Part shown: one piece after another, positions 33,383-42,290 of the stretch
Layout of the letters: each line of letters opens with the position of its first letter
Numbering within the stretch: the first letter of the stretch is position 1
Source: Pelobacter sp. UBA6812
GTDB taxonomy: Bacteria; Desulfobacterota; Desulfuromonadia; Desulfuromonadales; Syntrophotaleaceae
DNA length: 47,049 bases
NCBI GenBank assembly: GCA_002452265.1
Contig: DKEW01000048.1
Span: forward strand, 6,206-53,254
Direction: 5' to 3'
Position numbers and translations under genes: made by a program
The notes under the pieces: generated by a model
What the model was told of the DNA's origin: nothing
Database searches by the model: none
What the model saw: the letters and a program-made list of their open reading frames with translations, nothing else

Positions 33383-34597
33383 ATGGATGCAACAGTCAAC
33401 GGGCTGCTGAACGGCAGCAATGTGCTTTTTCTCATGCTAGGGGCGGTCATGGTGTTTGCCATGCATGCCGGATTTGCCTTTCTGGAAGTCGGCACCGTCA
33501 CCACCAAAAGCCAGGTCAACGCTTTTTCAAAAATCCTCACTGACTGGGCCACTTCTACGATCATTTATTTTCTCATAGGCTACCCCCTTGCCTATGGCGT
33601 CCACTTCCTCCACCCAGCCGCAGACTTGCTCGGCAACACCCAGGGTTTTGAGCTGGTTCGTTTCTTTTTCCTGCTTTGTTTCGCTGCATGCATCCCCGCC
33701 ATTATATCCGGGGGTATCGCCGAACGTGCGCGTTTCTACCCTCAGGTGCTGGCAGGCGCCATCTTTGTTGGGCTCACCTACCCCCTGTTTGAATCCCTGA
33801 TATGGGGACAACACAGCGGTTGGCTGCAAAATCTTTTCACCAAATTGGGCGGAGCCCCTTTCCACGACTTTGCCGGCAGCGTCGTGGTTCACTCCATGGG
33901 TGGCTGGCTGGCCTTGCCCGCCGTTCTGCTGCTCGGCGCGCGTCAGGGCCGTTATGTGCACGGACGCAGTCACGCCATTCCCGTCAGCAATATTCCGTTT
34001 TTGGCTCTTGGAAGCTGGATCCTGGCCGTTGGCTGGTTCGGTTTCAATGTCATGAGCGCCCAACAGGTCACAGGAATCTCCGGGCTGGTCGCGGTCAACT
34101 CCCTTATGGCCTTGGTCGGCGGCGTGCTCTTTGCGCTGATTGCGGGACGTAATGACCCCGGCTTTCTACACAACGGCGCACTGGCCGGCCTGATCGCCAT
34201 CTGTGCAGGATCCGATATCGTCCATCCGCTGGCCGCATTTTTCATGGGTGGTTTTGGTTCGCTGATTTTCGTCTACGGATTCAAGTGGGAACAGGAAAAG
34301 CTGAAGATCGATGACGTGCTCGGGGTTTGGCCTCTGCATGGCGTCATCGGTACTTGGGGTGGCATCGCCGCGGGGATTTTCGGGCAGCCCCTTTTCGGTG
34401 GAATGGGTGGTGTTACTTTCATGTCACAGCTGGGGGGAAGCCTGCTGGCCGTAGTCTATGCGGTGATCAACGGGTTCGTAATCTATGGCATTATTCGCAA
34501 AGTCTTCGGCATGCGCCTGACGAAAGAGCAGGAATTTGCCGGACCTGACCTTGCTATCCACAGCATCAACGCCTACCCCGAAGAACGCGTAAAATAA
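33383..34597 (+). CDS. amt: Ammonium transporter (Amt/MEP/Rh family)
   Basis: A 404-residue inner-membrane channel with about 11 helices. The start is supported by AAGGGAG. Family signs are MLGAVMVFAMHAGFAFLEVG, DFAGSVVVHSMGGWLALPA with the first conserved pore histidine, and WPLHGVIGTWGGIAAGIFG with the second. It lets ammonium or ammonia in when nitrogen is short. Unusually, no glnK/P-II gene lies next to it in this window; a terminator follows immediately. There is no signal peptide-like N-terminal extension. Confidence 0.94.
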   Translation: MDATVNGLLNGSNVLFLMLGAVMVFAMHAGFAFLEVGTVTTKSQVNAFSKILTDWATSTIIYFLIGYPLAYGVHFLHPAADLLGNTQGFELVRFFFLLCFAACIPAIISGGIAERARFYPQVLAGAIFVGLTYPLFESLIWGQHSGWLQNLFTKLGGAPFHDFAGSVVVHSMGGWLALPAVLLLGARQGRYVHGRSHAIPVSNIPFLALGSWILAVGWFGFNVMSAQQVTGISGLVAVNSLMALVGGVLFALIAGRNDPGFLHNGALAGLIAICAGSDIVHPLAAFFMGGFGSLIFVYGFKWEQEKLKIDDVLGVWPLHGVIGTWGGIAAGIFGQPLFGGMGGVTFMSQLGGSLLAVVYAVINGFVIYGIIRKVFGMRLTKEQEFAGPDLAIHSINAYPEERVK

Positions 34598-34628
34598 TCG
34601 AGACATTTATCTCGATCATAAACTTCGA

Positions 34629-34687
34629 GGGCCGCATCTGTCCGACGCACCTTTCAATGGGGGCGTCAGACAGATGCGGCCCTTTTT
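34629..34687 (+). terminator. Intrinsic terminator after amt
   Basis: Long stem GGGCCGCATCTGTC (34629-34642) / GACAGATGCGGCCC (34669-34682) with an inner GACGC/GCGTC extension, then TTTTT. It starts 31 bases after the amt stop. Confidence 0.94.
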
Positions 34688-34949
34688 AATTCGCTGTCCG
34701 AGCCTGACCTATTTCACTGTTTACGTCCTTAAAGTTTCAGTAGCTTTGCCACAAGTTCTACAGGCTGATAAAATATAATAATTCGGATCATACATTGCTT
34801 ATAGAACTAAAAATGCTGAAGTGAGTCAAAATCAATAACCTTCTCAGCGTTCTCATCGTCCTCTCCAGAGGGTGTACTCTCGTCATTTTGGCGTATGTTT
34901 AAAGGACGAGGTTAAAATCTGCAGAAGCCCGCAACAAGGAGAAACGATC
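34688..34949 (+). other. Leader region of the VOC-family gene
   Basis: AT-rich region without a gene. A perfect -10-like TATAAT is at 34774-34779, but no good -35 lies 16-18 bases upstream (a TTGCCA is 22 bases away). Read as a weak or activator-dependent promoter at best. Confidence 0.35.
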
Positions 34950-35399
34950 ATGACACAAGCACCCAAAGCCAACATGGTAGGGATCAATCATGTCGCACTG
35001 GAAGTCGATGATATCGAGGCGGCTCTTGTGTTTTACGGCAGCATCTTTCATATCACCTTGCGCGGACGCGCCCCGGGAATGGCCTTTATTGATATGGGAG
35101 ATCAATTTCTGGCGCTGTCGGAAGGACGTACACAGTCCCCCGATACCCATCGTCACTTCGGATTGGTTGTCGATAGGCGAGATCCGATCCTGCCTATCCT
35201 GGATAAACTCGGAGTACAAATCCTACCGAGCCAGGGGCTCGACTTTCTCGATCCTTGGGGCAATCACATCCAGGTGGTGGAGTACACAAACATCCAGTTC
35301 ACCAAGGCAGATCATATTCTCAGGGGCATGAAGATGTCGGGGCTGAGTAAAAGCGAGCAGGCTCTAAAGGAATTGCAGGGTAAAAACATGGCCCCGTAA
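34950..35399 (+). CDS. VOC (glyoxalase/bleomycin-resistance fold) protein
   Basis: A 149-residue vicinal-oxygen-chelate protein. It starts with GINHVALEVDDIEAALVFYGSIF, the typical first beta-alpha unit with a metal-ligand histidine. HFGLVVDRR gives the second histidine region, and LDFLDPWGNHIQVVEY is the last unit with a glutamate near its end. Substrate unknown; members act as glyoxalases, dioxygenases or epimerases. The ATG at 34950 has AAGGAG nine bases upstream; an earlier in-frame ATG at 34872 would add 26 unrelated residues. Single-gene unit closed by a bidirectional terminator. Confidence 0.85.
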   Translation: MTQAPKANMVGINHVALEVDDIEAALVFYGSIFHITLRGRAPGMAFIDMGDQFLALSEGRTQSPDTHRHFGLVVDRRDPILPILDKLGVQILPSQGLDFLDPWGNHIQVVEYTNIQFTKADHILRGMKMSGLSKSEQALKELQGKNMAP

Positions 35400-35437
35400 A
35401 ACAGCAAGGACAACTTTTAAATATCCCGCCAGAAAAT

Positions 35438-35466
35438 AAAAGGAGAGCCAGCGGCTCTCCTTTTTT
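35438..35466. terminator. Bidirectional terminator between the VOC gene and shc
   Basis: Stem AAAAGGAGAGCC (35438-35449) / GGCTCTCCTTTT (35453-35464) with an AGC loop and T run. The VOC gene (plus) and squalene-hopene cyclase gene (minus) converge here; the stem touches the cyclase stop codon. Confidence 0.9.
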
Positions 35467-37663
35467 AAATTTTACGCTTACGACGCAATTTCTTGTTTCG
35501 ATCGAGAACCGGCAGGAATAGCCCGACCGGGCCCGCCCGCCGGACCCTCTGCTGGAGACTTGGTTGACCGGAGCTGAGTCGTTCATAAACACCCAGAGCC
35601 CAAAGCGGAAAATACTGGCTGTAACCATGATAACGCAGATAAAAAACCCGAGGGAAACCGGTCCCGGTGAAGTAGCGTTCATCCCACCCCCCGGCACGGT
35701 TCTGCTCCTCGACCAGATACTGGACGCCGCGTCGCACTGCAAGGTTGTCCACCTCTTTGACCGCCAGCAGCCCAAGCAATGCCCAGGCAGTTTGAGAGGC
35801 CGTACTGGTACCGCGACCAGCCATGGCAGGGTCGTCATAGGAATAGCAGGTTTCCCCCCATCCACCATCCGGATTCTGTACCGACTCGAGCCAGGCCACC
35901 GCCTGCCGGATCCATGGGGAGTGTAGGTCCTCGCCAACCTGGCTGAGCCCCGACAGGGCCGACCAGGTGCCGTAAATATAATTGACCCCCCAGCGCCCAT
36001 ACCAGCCGCCATAACTCTCCTGCTCGCGGCGTAAATATTCTATTCCTCTGGCAATGGGTGGGAAATCGGGGCCAAAGCCAATCATACCGAGCATTTCAAT
36101 ACAGCGCCCAGTTACATCAGCAGTGCTTGGATCGAGCAGAGCACCGTGGTCCGCAAAGGGAATATCATTGAGATACAAATAGTTGTTATCAACATCGAAA
36201 GCACCCCAGCCACCATCGGAGTTCTGCATCCCGATCACCCAGTTGATGGCCCTGGACATTTCCCTGCGATAGGCAGGGTTCTCCAGCGCACCGGAACGGA
36301 TCAGCGACATAAGCACCTTGCTGGTATCATCAAGGTCAGGGTATAGAGCATTTTCAAATTGAAAAGCCCAACCACCCGGCTCAAGCTCCGGGACCCGTTG
36401 TGCCCAATCGCCTTTGACGCTGACCTGCTGGTCAAGCAGCCAGCGAACCGCACGATCAACCGCCGGATGTTTAATATCGAGTCCCGCCTCAAGCAATCCG
36501 GTAAGCGCCAGACCTGTATCCCATATCGGAGAAGCACAGGGTTGACACATGCCTTGCTCCCCCCCGGCGGCCTGACTGCCAACAGGACTGGGATCAAGCA
36601 TCGGGGCTGCCGATCCGCCGGTACACCAGCATGGCGAAACAGGGATATCCTCCTGCGGAGATACATCGCAACGCTCGATAACCAGATCATCGAGAGCCTT
36701 GATCCCGCGCAGGTAATCGGCATCGGCTTGAGCACAGCCCAAGGTACGCAGCGCCATCACGGCATTGGCCATAGCCGGGAAAATAGCTCCCACACCACCA
36801 GCACCCTGCATATGCTCGCGGGTCCATTTTTCCGCCTCGGCTACGGCATGCGCATGAAGCCGGCGCGGGATAAACCGTAAGGTCTTCTTGGTGACACGAT
36901 CCACCAGAATAAACAGATTTTTTCGCCACCTACCCGGTTTGTAGTCATCAAGATGACCCAACTTGTCCGGTTGCGTCACGAACAACTCGGGAACACCTTC
37001 ATTTGGCTCCAGTCGACACACCGGCTGATGCGCATAAAGGATCAGCAAAGGCACCACCACGGTACGCGCCCAATAGGAGATCTTGCTCAGATGAAAGAAA
37101 AACCAGCGCGGCAATAGCATGATCTCGACTGGCATAGCTGGTGCGGTATGCCAGGGAATTTGCCCAAACAGCGCCAAACCTATACGGGTGAATACATTGC
37201 AACGCTCAGCGCCGCCAAGGCTTAAGATGATTTGCCTGGCACGCACCAGCGGCTCACTGTGAGCCTTATGCCCCAAAAGTTTAAGTGCGAAATAGGCTTT
37301 GACTGTAGCGCTGAGATTGGCAAAACCATCTTCGGCGTAAAGCCCCCAGCTTCCGTCAGGCAACTGACGGCTCAGCAAATAATTAGACATTCGCTGCTGC
37401 AAGCCGGGGGAGATGGTCCGACCGAGAAAACGCTGCAACATGATGTATTCCGAAGCGATAGTCGTATCAGCTTCCAGTGCAAATACCCAGTTGCCAGCCT
37501 CCGACTGCAGAGACAGCAACCAGTCCCGGCCATGTTTCAAAGCGTGTACAAGCCGTTCCCTATCGAGGGAACCACGGCGCTCAAAGGGCGCAGAGACATT
37601 CACCTGGCCGACTTTTTGCCCACCGCTAAAGACTTTGAATTTGTACTGCCCGCGGTTTTTCAT
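35465..37663 (-). CDS. shc: Squalene-hopene cyclase
   Basis: A 732-residue class II triterpene cyclase that folds squalene into hopene, the first step of hopanoid membrane lipids. The catalytic acid motif is DLDDT (residues 443-447) in YPDLDDTSKV, and several QW repeats are visible (QLPDGSWG, QNSDGGWGAF, QNPDGGWGETCYSYDD). It is longer than many cyclases, mainly because of a glycine/proline/cysteine-rich segment at about 334-372 ahead of the conserved QPCASPIWDT, and a strongly basic C-terminal tail (KKLRRKRKI) that may help membrane binding. It starts 23 bases downstream of a broken TetR gene on the same strand. Confidence 0.94.
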   Translation of the reverse strand: MKNRGQYKFKVFSGGQKVGQVNVSAPFERRGSLDRERLVHALKHGRDWLLSLQSEAGNWVFALEADTTIASEYIMLQRFLGRTISPGLQQRMSNYLLSRQLPDGSWGLYAEDGFANLSATVKAYFALKLLGHKAHSEPLVRARQIILSLGGAERCNVFTRIGLALFGQIPWHTAPAMPVEIMLLPRWFFFHLSKISYWARTVVVPLLILYAHQPVCRLEPNEGVPELFVTQPDKLGHLDDYKPGRWRKNLFILVDRVTKKTLRFIPRRLHAHAVAEAEKWTREHMQGAGGVGAIFPAMANAVMALRTLGCAQADADYLRGIKALDDLVIERCDVSPQEDIPVSPCWCTGGSAAPMLDPSPVGSQAAGGEQGMCQPCASPIWDTGLALTGLLEAGLDIKHPAVDRAVRWLLDQQVSVKGDWAQRVPELEPGGWAFQFENALYPDLDDTSKVLMSLIRSGALENPAYRREMSRAINWVIGMQNSDGGWGAFDVDNNYLYLNDIPFADHGALLDPSTADVTGRCIEMLGMIGFGPDFPPIARGIEYLRREQESYGGWYGRWGVNYIYGTWSALSGLSQVGEDLHSPWIRQAVAWLESVQNPDGGWGETCYSYDDPAMAGRGTSTASQTAWALLGLLAVKEVDNLAVRRGVQYLVEEQNRAGGWDERYFTGTGFPRVFYLRYHGYSQYFPLWALGVYERLSSGQPSLQQRVRRAGPVGLFLPVLDRNKKLRRKRKI

Positions 37664-37686
37664 AACATTTTTGTCCCTAATAACAA

Positions 37687-38299
37687 CTAAGCCAGCAAGC
37701 CTTTAAGCAAACCATCCAGCAAAGTTTGACCCAGAATTTCAGGGGGAGCCAAAGGAAAATCCGTCCAGAAAATATGCGCGGCAATGACCCCATGAGATGC
37801 GGCCAGAAATGCCTGCGTAACCACCTCGGGGTCTGCCAGGCGAAATTTGCCATCAGCAATGCAGTCAGCTACCACCTGGCGTATAAAAAGATAGGATCTG
37901 CGGGCCAGGGAATCCGTGGACATGAATTCCTCCGGAGGACCGTAGACCGCCTCTGGCGAGAAAAATGCCACACGATAATGGTCCTGATGACTGCAACCAA
38001 ATCGAATACTCAATAAAAAAAACGCCTTAAGACGCTTAAGAGGGTTCGACTCCAAATCAGCCAACTGCTGTCAATGCATCCAGATAGGATGCAAATAAAT
38101 CTTCGCAGAGGGAATAAATCAGATCCCGCTTATCCTTAAAATAGTTATACAGGGTTGTCGGGGAATAGCCGACTTTACGCGCCAGCCGCCGCATGGAAAA
38201 TTTCTCGAACCCTTCCTCGAGAAAGATATCTTGCGCAGCTTTTAAGATAGCGGACCTGAGTTCGGATTTGTCTTCGGCCTTGACAACAATTGCTTGCAT
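37687..38299 (-). pseudogene. TetR-family regulator split by a frameshift, upstream of shc
   Basis: The 5' part (38299 down to 38057) encodes an 80-residue TetR DNA-binding domain (KAAQDIFLEEGFEKFSMRRLA then GYSPTTLYNYFKDKRDLIY), ending ALTAVG-stop. The frame shifted by +1 continues from about 38064 to 37687 as a 125-residue typical TetR ligand-binding domain (ADLESNPLKRL to LLDGLLKGLLA). Joined, they make about 205 residues, the normal TetR length, so this looks like one gene with a one-base insertion or two-base deletion near 38060. It lies directly upstream of squalene-hopene cyclase on the same strand and probably regulated it. A sequencing error is the main alternative. I see no slippery heptamer for programmed frameshifting. 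Confidence 0.75.
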
Positions 38300-38318
38300 T
38301 CTTTTTATTCCATTAAAG

Positions 38319-38331
38319 TTAACACCGTTAA
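38319..38331. promoter_or_regulatory. Palindrome before the TetR/shc genes, possible operator
   Basis: TTAAC-ACC-GTTAA, a five-base inverted repeat with a three-base centre, 20 bases upstream of the TetR start. TetR proteins often bind such palindromes at their own promoters. Assignment is positional only. Confidence 0.45.
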
Positions 38332-38426
38332 ACTGATTTAAGCTAGTCCCAATCATAACGCCTGTCAAGGGCTTTCTCTGCTACAAAATGTTTCTAAAAA
38401 CCATATAGCGATGGATAAAGTAGAAC

Positions 38427-38475
38427 AAAAAAACCCGCCCCCGACCGCAACAAACGTTGCTATTCAAGGGGCGGG
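38427..38475 (-). terminator. Terminator of the chemoreceptor gene
   Basis: On the minus strand, CCCGCCCC (38475-38468) pairs with GGGGCGGG (38441-38434), enclosing an inner GCAAC/GTTGC stem, followed by TTTTTTT. It lies about 60 bases past the chemoreceptor stop. Confidence 0.88.
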
Positions 38476-38533
38476 CCTTGTTGGTAGTATGGTATCTAAC
38501 TTAAAGACTGCTCAAGTCTTCAAACTGTTCGTA

Positions 38534-40753
38534 TCAGGCCTCCGGAAGCGATAACTGGGAGCGACTGGCTATCCTTGTGGTGCCCGCCGAACTGCGTCCC
38601 TTGAGGGTGAAACGGCTAAGCAGGTGCTGTAACTGCATGGCCTGCCCGGAGAGCTCTTCGGCAGCAGCAGCGCTCTCTTCAGCATTGGCGGTATTCTGCT
38701 GGGTAACGCCGTCGATCTGGTTAAGCCCCTGATTGACCTGGGTAAAACCAAGTGCCTGCTCGTTAGAGGCCATGGCAATTTCACCGACCAGATCCGACAC
38801 TTTGGTAGCACCGTTGACGATTTCTTTGAGTGCACCAGCGGTCTTGTCGGCGATACTGGTACCGTTGCGGGTCTTGCCTACTGAATTTTCGATAAGTTCG
38901 GCTGTTTCCTTGGCGGCAGTGGCACTGCGAGCCGCAAGAGTCCGAACTTCCTCGGCAACAACGGCGAAGCCTTTGCCATGCTGTCCGGCGCGAGCTGCCT
39001 CGACGGCAGCGTTAAGTGCCAGCAGGTTGGTCTGAAAGGCGATTTCGTCAATGACCTTGATAATTTTGGAAATATCCTCACTCGAGGCATTGATGTCACG
39101 CATCGCCGCAACCATCTCTTCCATCATTGCAGCACCATCGGCAGCGCCCTGACGAGCGTTGTCCGCCAAGGAGTTAGCCTGCTCGGCGTTGTCGGCATTG
39201 AGTTTGGTCTGGGATGCCATCTGCGTCATGGAGGCATTGATCTCTTCCATGGACGCTGCCGCTTCGGTGGTGCTCTGCGACAGGGATTGGCTGGCATCGG
39301 CAATCTGACCGGAGCCCGAGGCGATCTGCTCACCGGCAGTCTGCACTTGATCCAACACATCGTTCAGGTTCGCTGTCATGTTTTGCAGGGCACGGCCCAA
39401 TTGATCCTTACTGGAAGCCAGTTTGACTTCGACATCAAGATTGCCTGCGGCGATCTGTTCGGCGACATCTGCTGCAGACTGGAGGCTGTCCGCCATCTGG
39501 TTCAGGGCGGTAGACAACTGACCAACCTCATCCTGTTGATTGAGGGTAAGCCGTTGGGAAAAATCACCGGCACGGATGGTATCGGCCAACTCCGCGGCAC
39601 GACGGATGGGGCGGGAAATGCCGCCGGCTGCCAGCCACAGCAGGAATACCGCAAGGGATACAACCGCCACTCCGACCACGATCTGCCAAAAAGCGCTGCT
39701 TTGACCGCGCTCGGTCAACTGTTTGTCGAGGGCCATGGTTTTAGCCAGAATGACTTTCTGCGGTACTTGGATCATGACAGCCCAGGGCTTGCCGGTCTCT
39801 CCGAGATGGATAGGGGAAACGGTTTCGACCATGCCGGTCTCGTCGTTGGCGCGCACCAGCTTTTCACCGGACTGAATGGCCTTCAAAATATCTTCCCAGC
39901 CTTTGGTCATAACTTGGTTGAAATGGCCACCAATCATGTCCGCATTCTCGGATTGTGCTACCAGCAAGCCGTTGTCGGCAATGATAGAAATCTGCCCTTC
40001 ACCACCGAACAGCCCGGCATCGACCTGTTTGGCAAGGTCCTGGACGAAATCGAGATTGTAGTCGGCGCCGGCAACACCATAGAATTTGCCATTGGCTACA
40101 ATGGGAACCGACATGGTTACCAGAAACACCTGCTTGCCCTGTACAATGTACGGCAGAGGTCCGAGCACGCTTTCCAGGTTCTTTTCGCGCGGAGTGATAT
40201 ACCAGCCACCCTTGAGCACACCGTTGGGATGCTTGTCGTAAGTGTCGTATTCAACCAGGGGTTGCACTGCGATATTGCCGCTGGCATCCCGGGTCCAATA
40301 GGGAGTAAAGCGCCCCGTGACCGGGTTGTTACCGTCCCTGTCAACGCGAAACGCCTCATCGCGTCCGTCGATGGCATTCGGCTCCCAGCAGGAGTACGTG
40401 CCATTGAAACTTTTGTTGTGCTTCAGGACATTGAGCAGCACGGCGTTGAGCTGATCGCGCCCAATGTTCAGGTTGCCGGATTGCTGCTTGCTTACCTCAA
40501 AGGTGTGGGCCATGGTTCGCGCGGCATTCAGCGCCAGATCTAACTCCTCCTGCACCTTACCGGCCTGCTCGCCTGCCAGATTTTGCAGCGCCTGCATGCT
40601 GGTCTCGGTCTGCAAGGATGAAACCTGCTCAGAAACCAGGGTTTGCGTACTGCTGGCAGAAAACAATCCGTAAACCACCAGTACCGCCACTGCCGAAAGC
40701 AGGCAAAGCCCGGCAATCGCGGCAATCTTCATTTGCACCGACTTGAATTGCAT
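38534..40753 (-). CDS. Methyl-accepting chemotaxis protein with dCache sensor
   Basis: A 739-residue transmembrane chemoreceptor. First helix about residues 9-30, then a periplasmic sensor of about 320 residues of double-Cache type (segments such as GTYSCWEPNAIDGRDEAFR and GVAGADYNLDFVQDL). A second helix (VVGVAVVSLAVFLLWLAAGGI) leads into a HAMP domain (ISRPIRRAAELADTI) and the cytoplasmic signalling domain with the hairpin tip KVIDEIAFQTNLLALNAAVEAARAGQHGKGFAVVAEEVRTLA. No C-terminal CheR-tether pentapeptide is evident. The start ATG at 40753 follows AAAGGACGAG. dCache receptors often bind amino acids or organic acids; the ligand is unknown. A sigma-54 promoter stands upstream. Confidence 0.93.
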   Translation of the reverse strand: MQFKSVQMKIAAIAGLCLLSAVAVLVVYGLFSASSTQTLVSEQVSSLQTETSMQALQNLAGEQAGKVQEELDLALNAARTMAHTFEVSKQQSGNLNIGRDQLNAVLLNVLKHNKSFNGTYSCWEPNAIDGRDEAFRVDRDGNNPVTGRFTPYWTRDASGNIAVQPLVEYDTYDKHPNGVLKGGWYITPREKNLESVLGPLPYIVQGKQVFLVTMSVPIVANGKFYGVAGADYNLDFVQDLAKQVDAGLFGGEGQISIIADNGLLVAQSENADMIGGHFNQVMTKGWEDILKAIQSGEKLVRANDETGMVETVSPIHLGETGKPWAVMIQVPQKVILAKTMALDKQLTERGQSSAFWQIVVGVAVVSLAVFLLWLAAGGISRPIRRAAELADTIRAGDFSQRLTLNQQDEVGQLSTALNQMADSLQSAADVAEQIAAGNLDVEVKLASSKDQLGRALQNMTANLNDVLDQVQTAGEQIASGSGQIADASQSLSQSTTEAAASMEEINASMTQMASQTKLNADNAEQANSLADNARQGAADGAAMMEEMVAAMRDINASSEDISKIIKVIDEIAFQTNLLALNAAVEAARAGQHGKGFAVVAEEVRTLAARSATAAKETAELIENSVGKTRNGTSIADKTAGALKEIVNGATKVSDLVGEIAMASNEQALGFTQVNQGLNQIDGVTQQNTANAEESAAAAEELSGQAMQLQHLLSRFTLKGRSSAGTTRIASRSQLSLPEA

Positions 40754-40848
40754 AGAATCTCGTCCTTTCTTCCTGTCCCACACTGAATTTTATGAGGCTA
40801 ACGATGAAAAATTTCGGGTCATCCAAATTGCGGACAGGCAGGAGTATC

Positions 40849-40863
40849 GCAAAGGCAATGCCA
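40849..40863 (-). promoter_or_regulatory. Sigma-54 (RpoN) promoter of the chemoreceptor gene
   Basis: Read on the minus strand: TGGCAT, five bases (TGCCT), TTGC. This matches the -24/-12 consensus with correct spacing. RNA would start near 40838, about 85 bases before the chemoreceptor ATG. The rest of the gap 40754-41086 has no convincing gene. Confidence 0.7.
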
Positions 40864-41086
40864 TTTACGCGGGATTTCCGTTTATTTGTCGTTAATAGAA
40901 TGGAAGTATATGGAATTGTTTGGCAAAAATTATATAGGTTGGTTGAAAAACACGGGCCAACAGGTGCCACACCTCTTCAACTTTGCTGTCAGGGGTATGA
41001 CAACGCCCGCATGGGGTGCCACACTCCTGTGGCATGCCCCAAGCACGTGCCCCAAATTGTCTCCGGTTATGGGAATACAGCCTGGG

Positions 41087-42277
41087 TCAGGAATGCATCA
41101 AGTGCGACACGGCCTGCTCAAGGCCATCTAGACTAAGATTGAACATGGGAAAGGTCTGGCGGATACGATTGATCGTTTGTCCGTAGGGCCACAGGGAAGG
41201 GCTGAGAGGGTTGAGCCAAACAGCATGACGAAAGGTCTTGGCCAGCGCCTCGAGGCGTTCAATGCTTGCCTGTCTTGTAACACGACGCATGGTATAGGAA
41301 GGGCCGGCATGCATTAGCTCTTCGGGTGCCATACTGGCGTCGCCGACAATAATCAAGCGACTCTGGTGATCGCGCGCCAACAGCTGCGCAAAGGGAACAG
41401 GCGAAGACATCCGCTCGGCATCGTTCCAGACCCGGTCGTGAATGGTATTGTGAAAATAATGAATATCCAGATGCTGAAACTGATTGCGCGCATGGTTAAA
41501 CAGGGTCTGGACCACCGGCACATGGGTCTCCATGGACCAGCCACCGTTATCGATAAGCAAGATGACCTTGAGCCGATCAGCCAGACGCCGGTCGAAGACC
41601 AGTTCAATTTCGCCACCGTTACGCATGGTCTGACAAATGGTTCGATCAATGTTCAACGCATCACACGGTCCGGCCGGCATCAGGTTTCGCAGCCGCTTTA
41701 GGGCTTCGCCGATGTGCGCCCGGGTCAACGCTCCCCCCCGGGAATAATCGCGATAACGGCGTTCCATGGCTACCTGCATGGCCGAACGGTTGCGGGAAAT
41801 ACCGCCGATGCGCATGCCGCCGGGGCGCTGCCCCGAATGACCGACGGGTGAAACACCACCGGTACCGATCCACTTGCGGCCACCGTGATGCTCCTCCTTC
41901 TGGTCGTCCAACCGGTCGAACAGGTATTGTTCCAGCTCTTCCGGACTGAGACGCTCGAGTTGCTCGGCCCCGGGCTCTACGGAACGGTCCTTGTTTTGGG
42001 GTTTTTCCAGCCACTTTTTTATCTGATCGCGGATCGCCTGATCAAGATCCTCCAACTGTTCCGCGGCTTGTTCCGCGCCGCTGAAATGTTCGGCAAACAG
42101 TTGATCGTAGGTATCAAAATCACGTTCGCTTTTCACTAGTACGGTGCGCGCCACGGTATATAGGTCATCCAGAGACTGAACCAACCCCATGCCCAATGCA
42201 CGTTGCAGGCGCAGAAAGGCTGTTGGAGCCACCATCACGCCGCGATCTCGCAATCCGTAAAAAAAGGGTAGAAACAC
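41087..42277 (-). CDS. VWA-domain protein paired with a MoxR ATPase
   Basis: A 396-residue cytoplasmic protein of the CoxE/VWA class usually encoded after a MoxR ATPase. It begins VFLPFFYGLRDRGVMVAPTAFLRL, typical of this class, has an acidic, charged middle, then GGISRNRSAMQVAMERRYRDY and a VWA-like domain. The MIDAS is degenerate: LLIDNGGWSM has D and a later S but lacks the DxSxS pattern. The start is GTG at 42277 with AAGGAG seven bases upstream, 13 bases after the MoxR stop. An open frame upstream of it overlaps MoxR and is not coding. Confidence 0.85.
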   Translation of the reverse strand: MFLPFFYGLRDRGVMVAPTAFLRLQRALGMGLVQSLDDLYTVARTVLVKSERDFDTYDQLFAEHFSGAEQAAEQLEDLDQAIRDQIKKWLEKPQNKDRSVEPGAEQLERLSPEELEQYLFDRLDDQKEEHHGGRKWIGTGGVSPVGHSGQRPGGMRIGGISRNRSAMQVAMERRYRDYSRGGALTRAHIGEALKRLRNLMPAGPCDALNIDRTICQTMRNGGEIELVFDRRLADRLKVILLIDNGGWSMETHVPVVQTLFNHARNQFQHLDIHYFHNTIHDRVWNDAERMSSPVPFAQLLARDHQSRLIIVGDASMAPEELMHAGPSYTMRRVTRQASIERLEALAKTFRHAVWLNPLSPSLWPYGQTINRIRQTFPMFNLSLDGLEQAVSHLMHS

Positions 42278-42290
42278 CGCAATCTCCTTG

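Noticed and set aside
38978..40543. A 521-codon open frame on the plus strand across the chemoreceptor
   Set aside because: Antisense shadow of a clear chemoreceptor gene with all domains in place.
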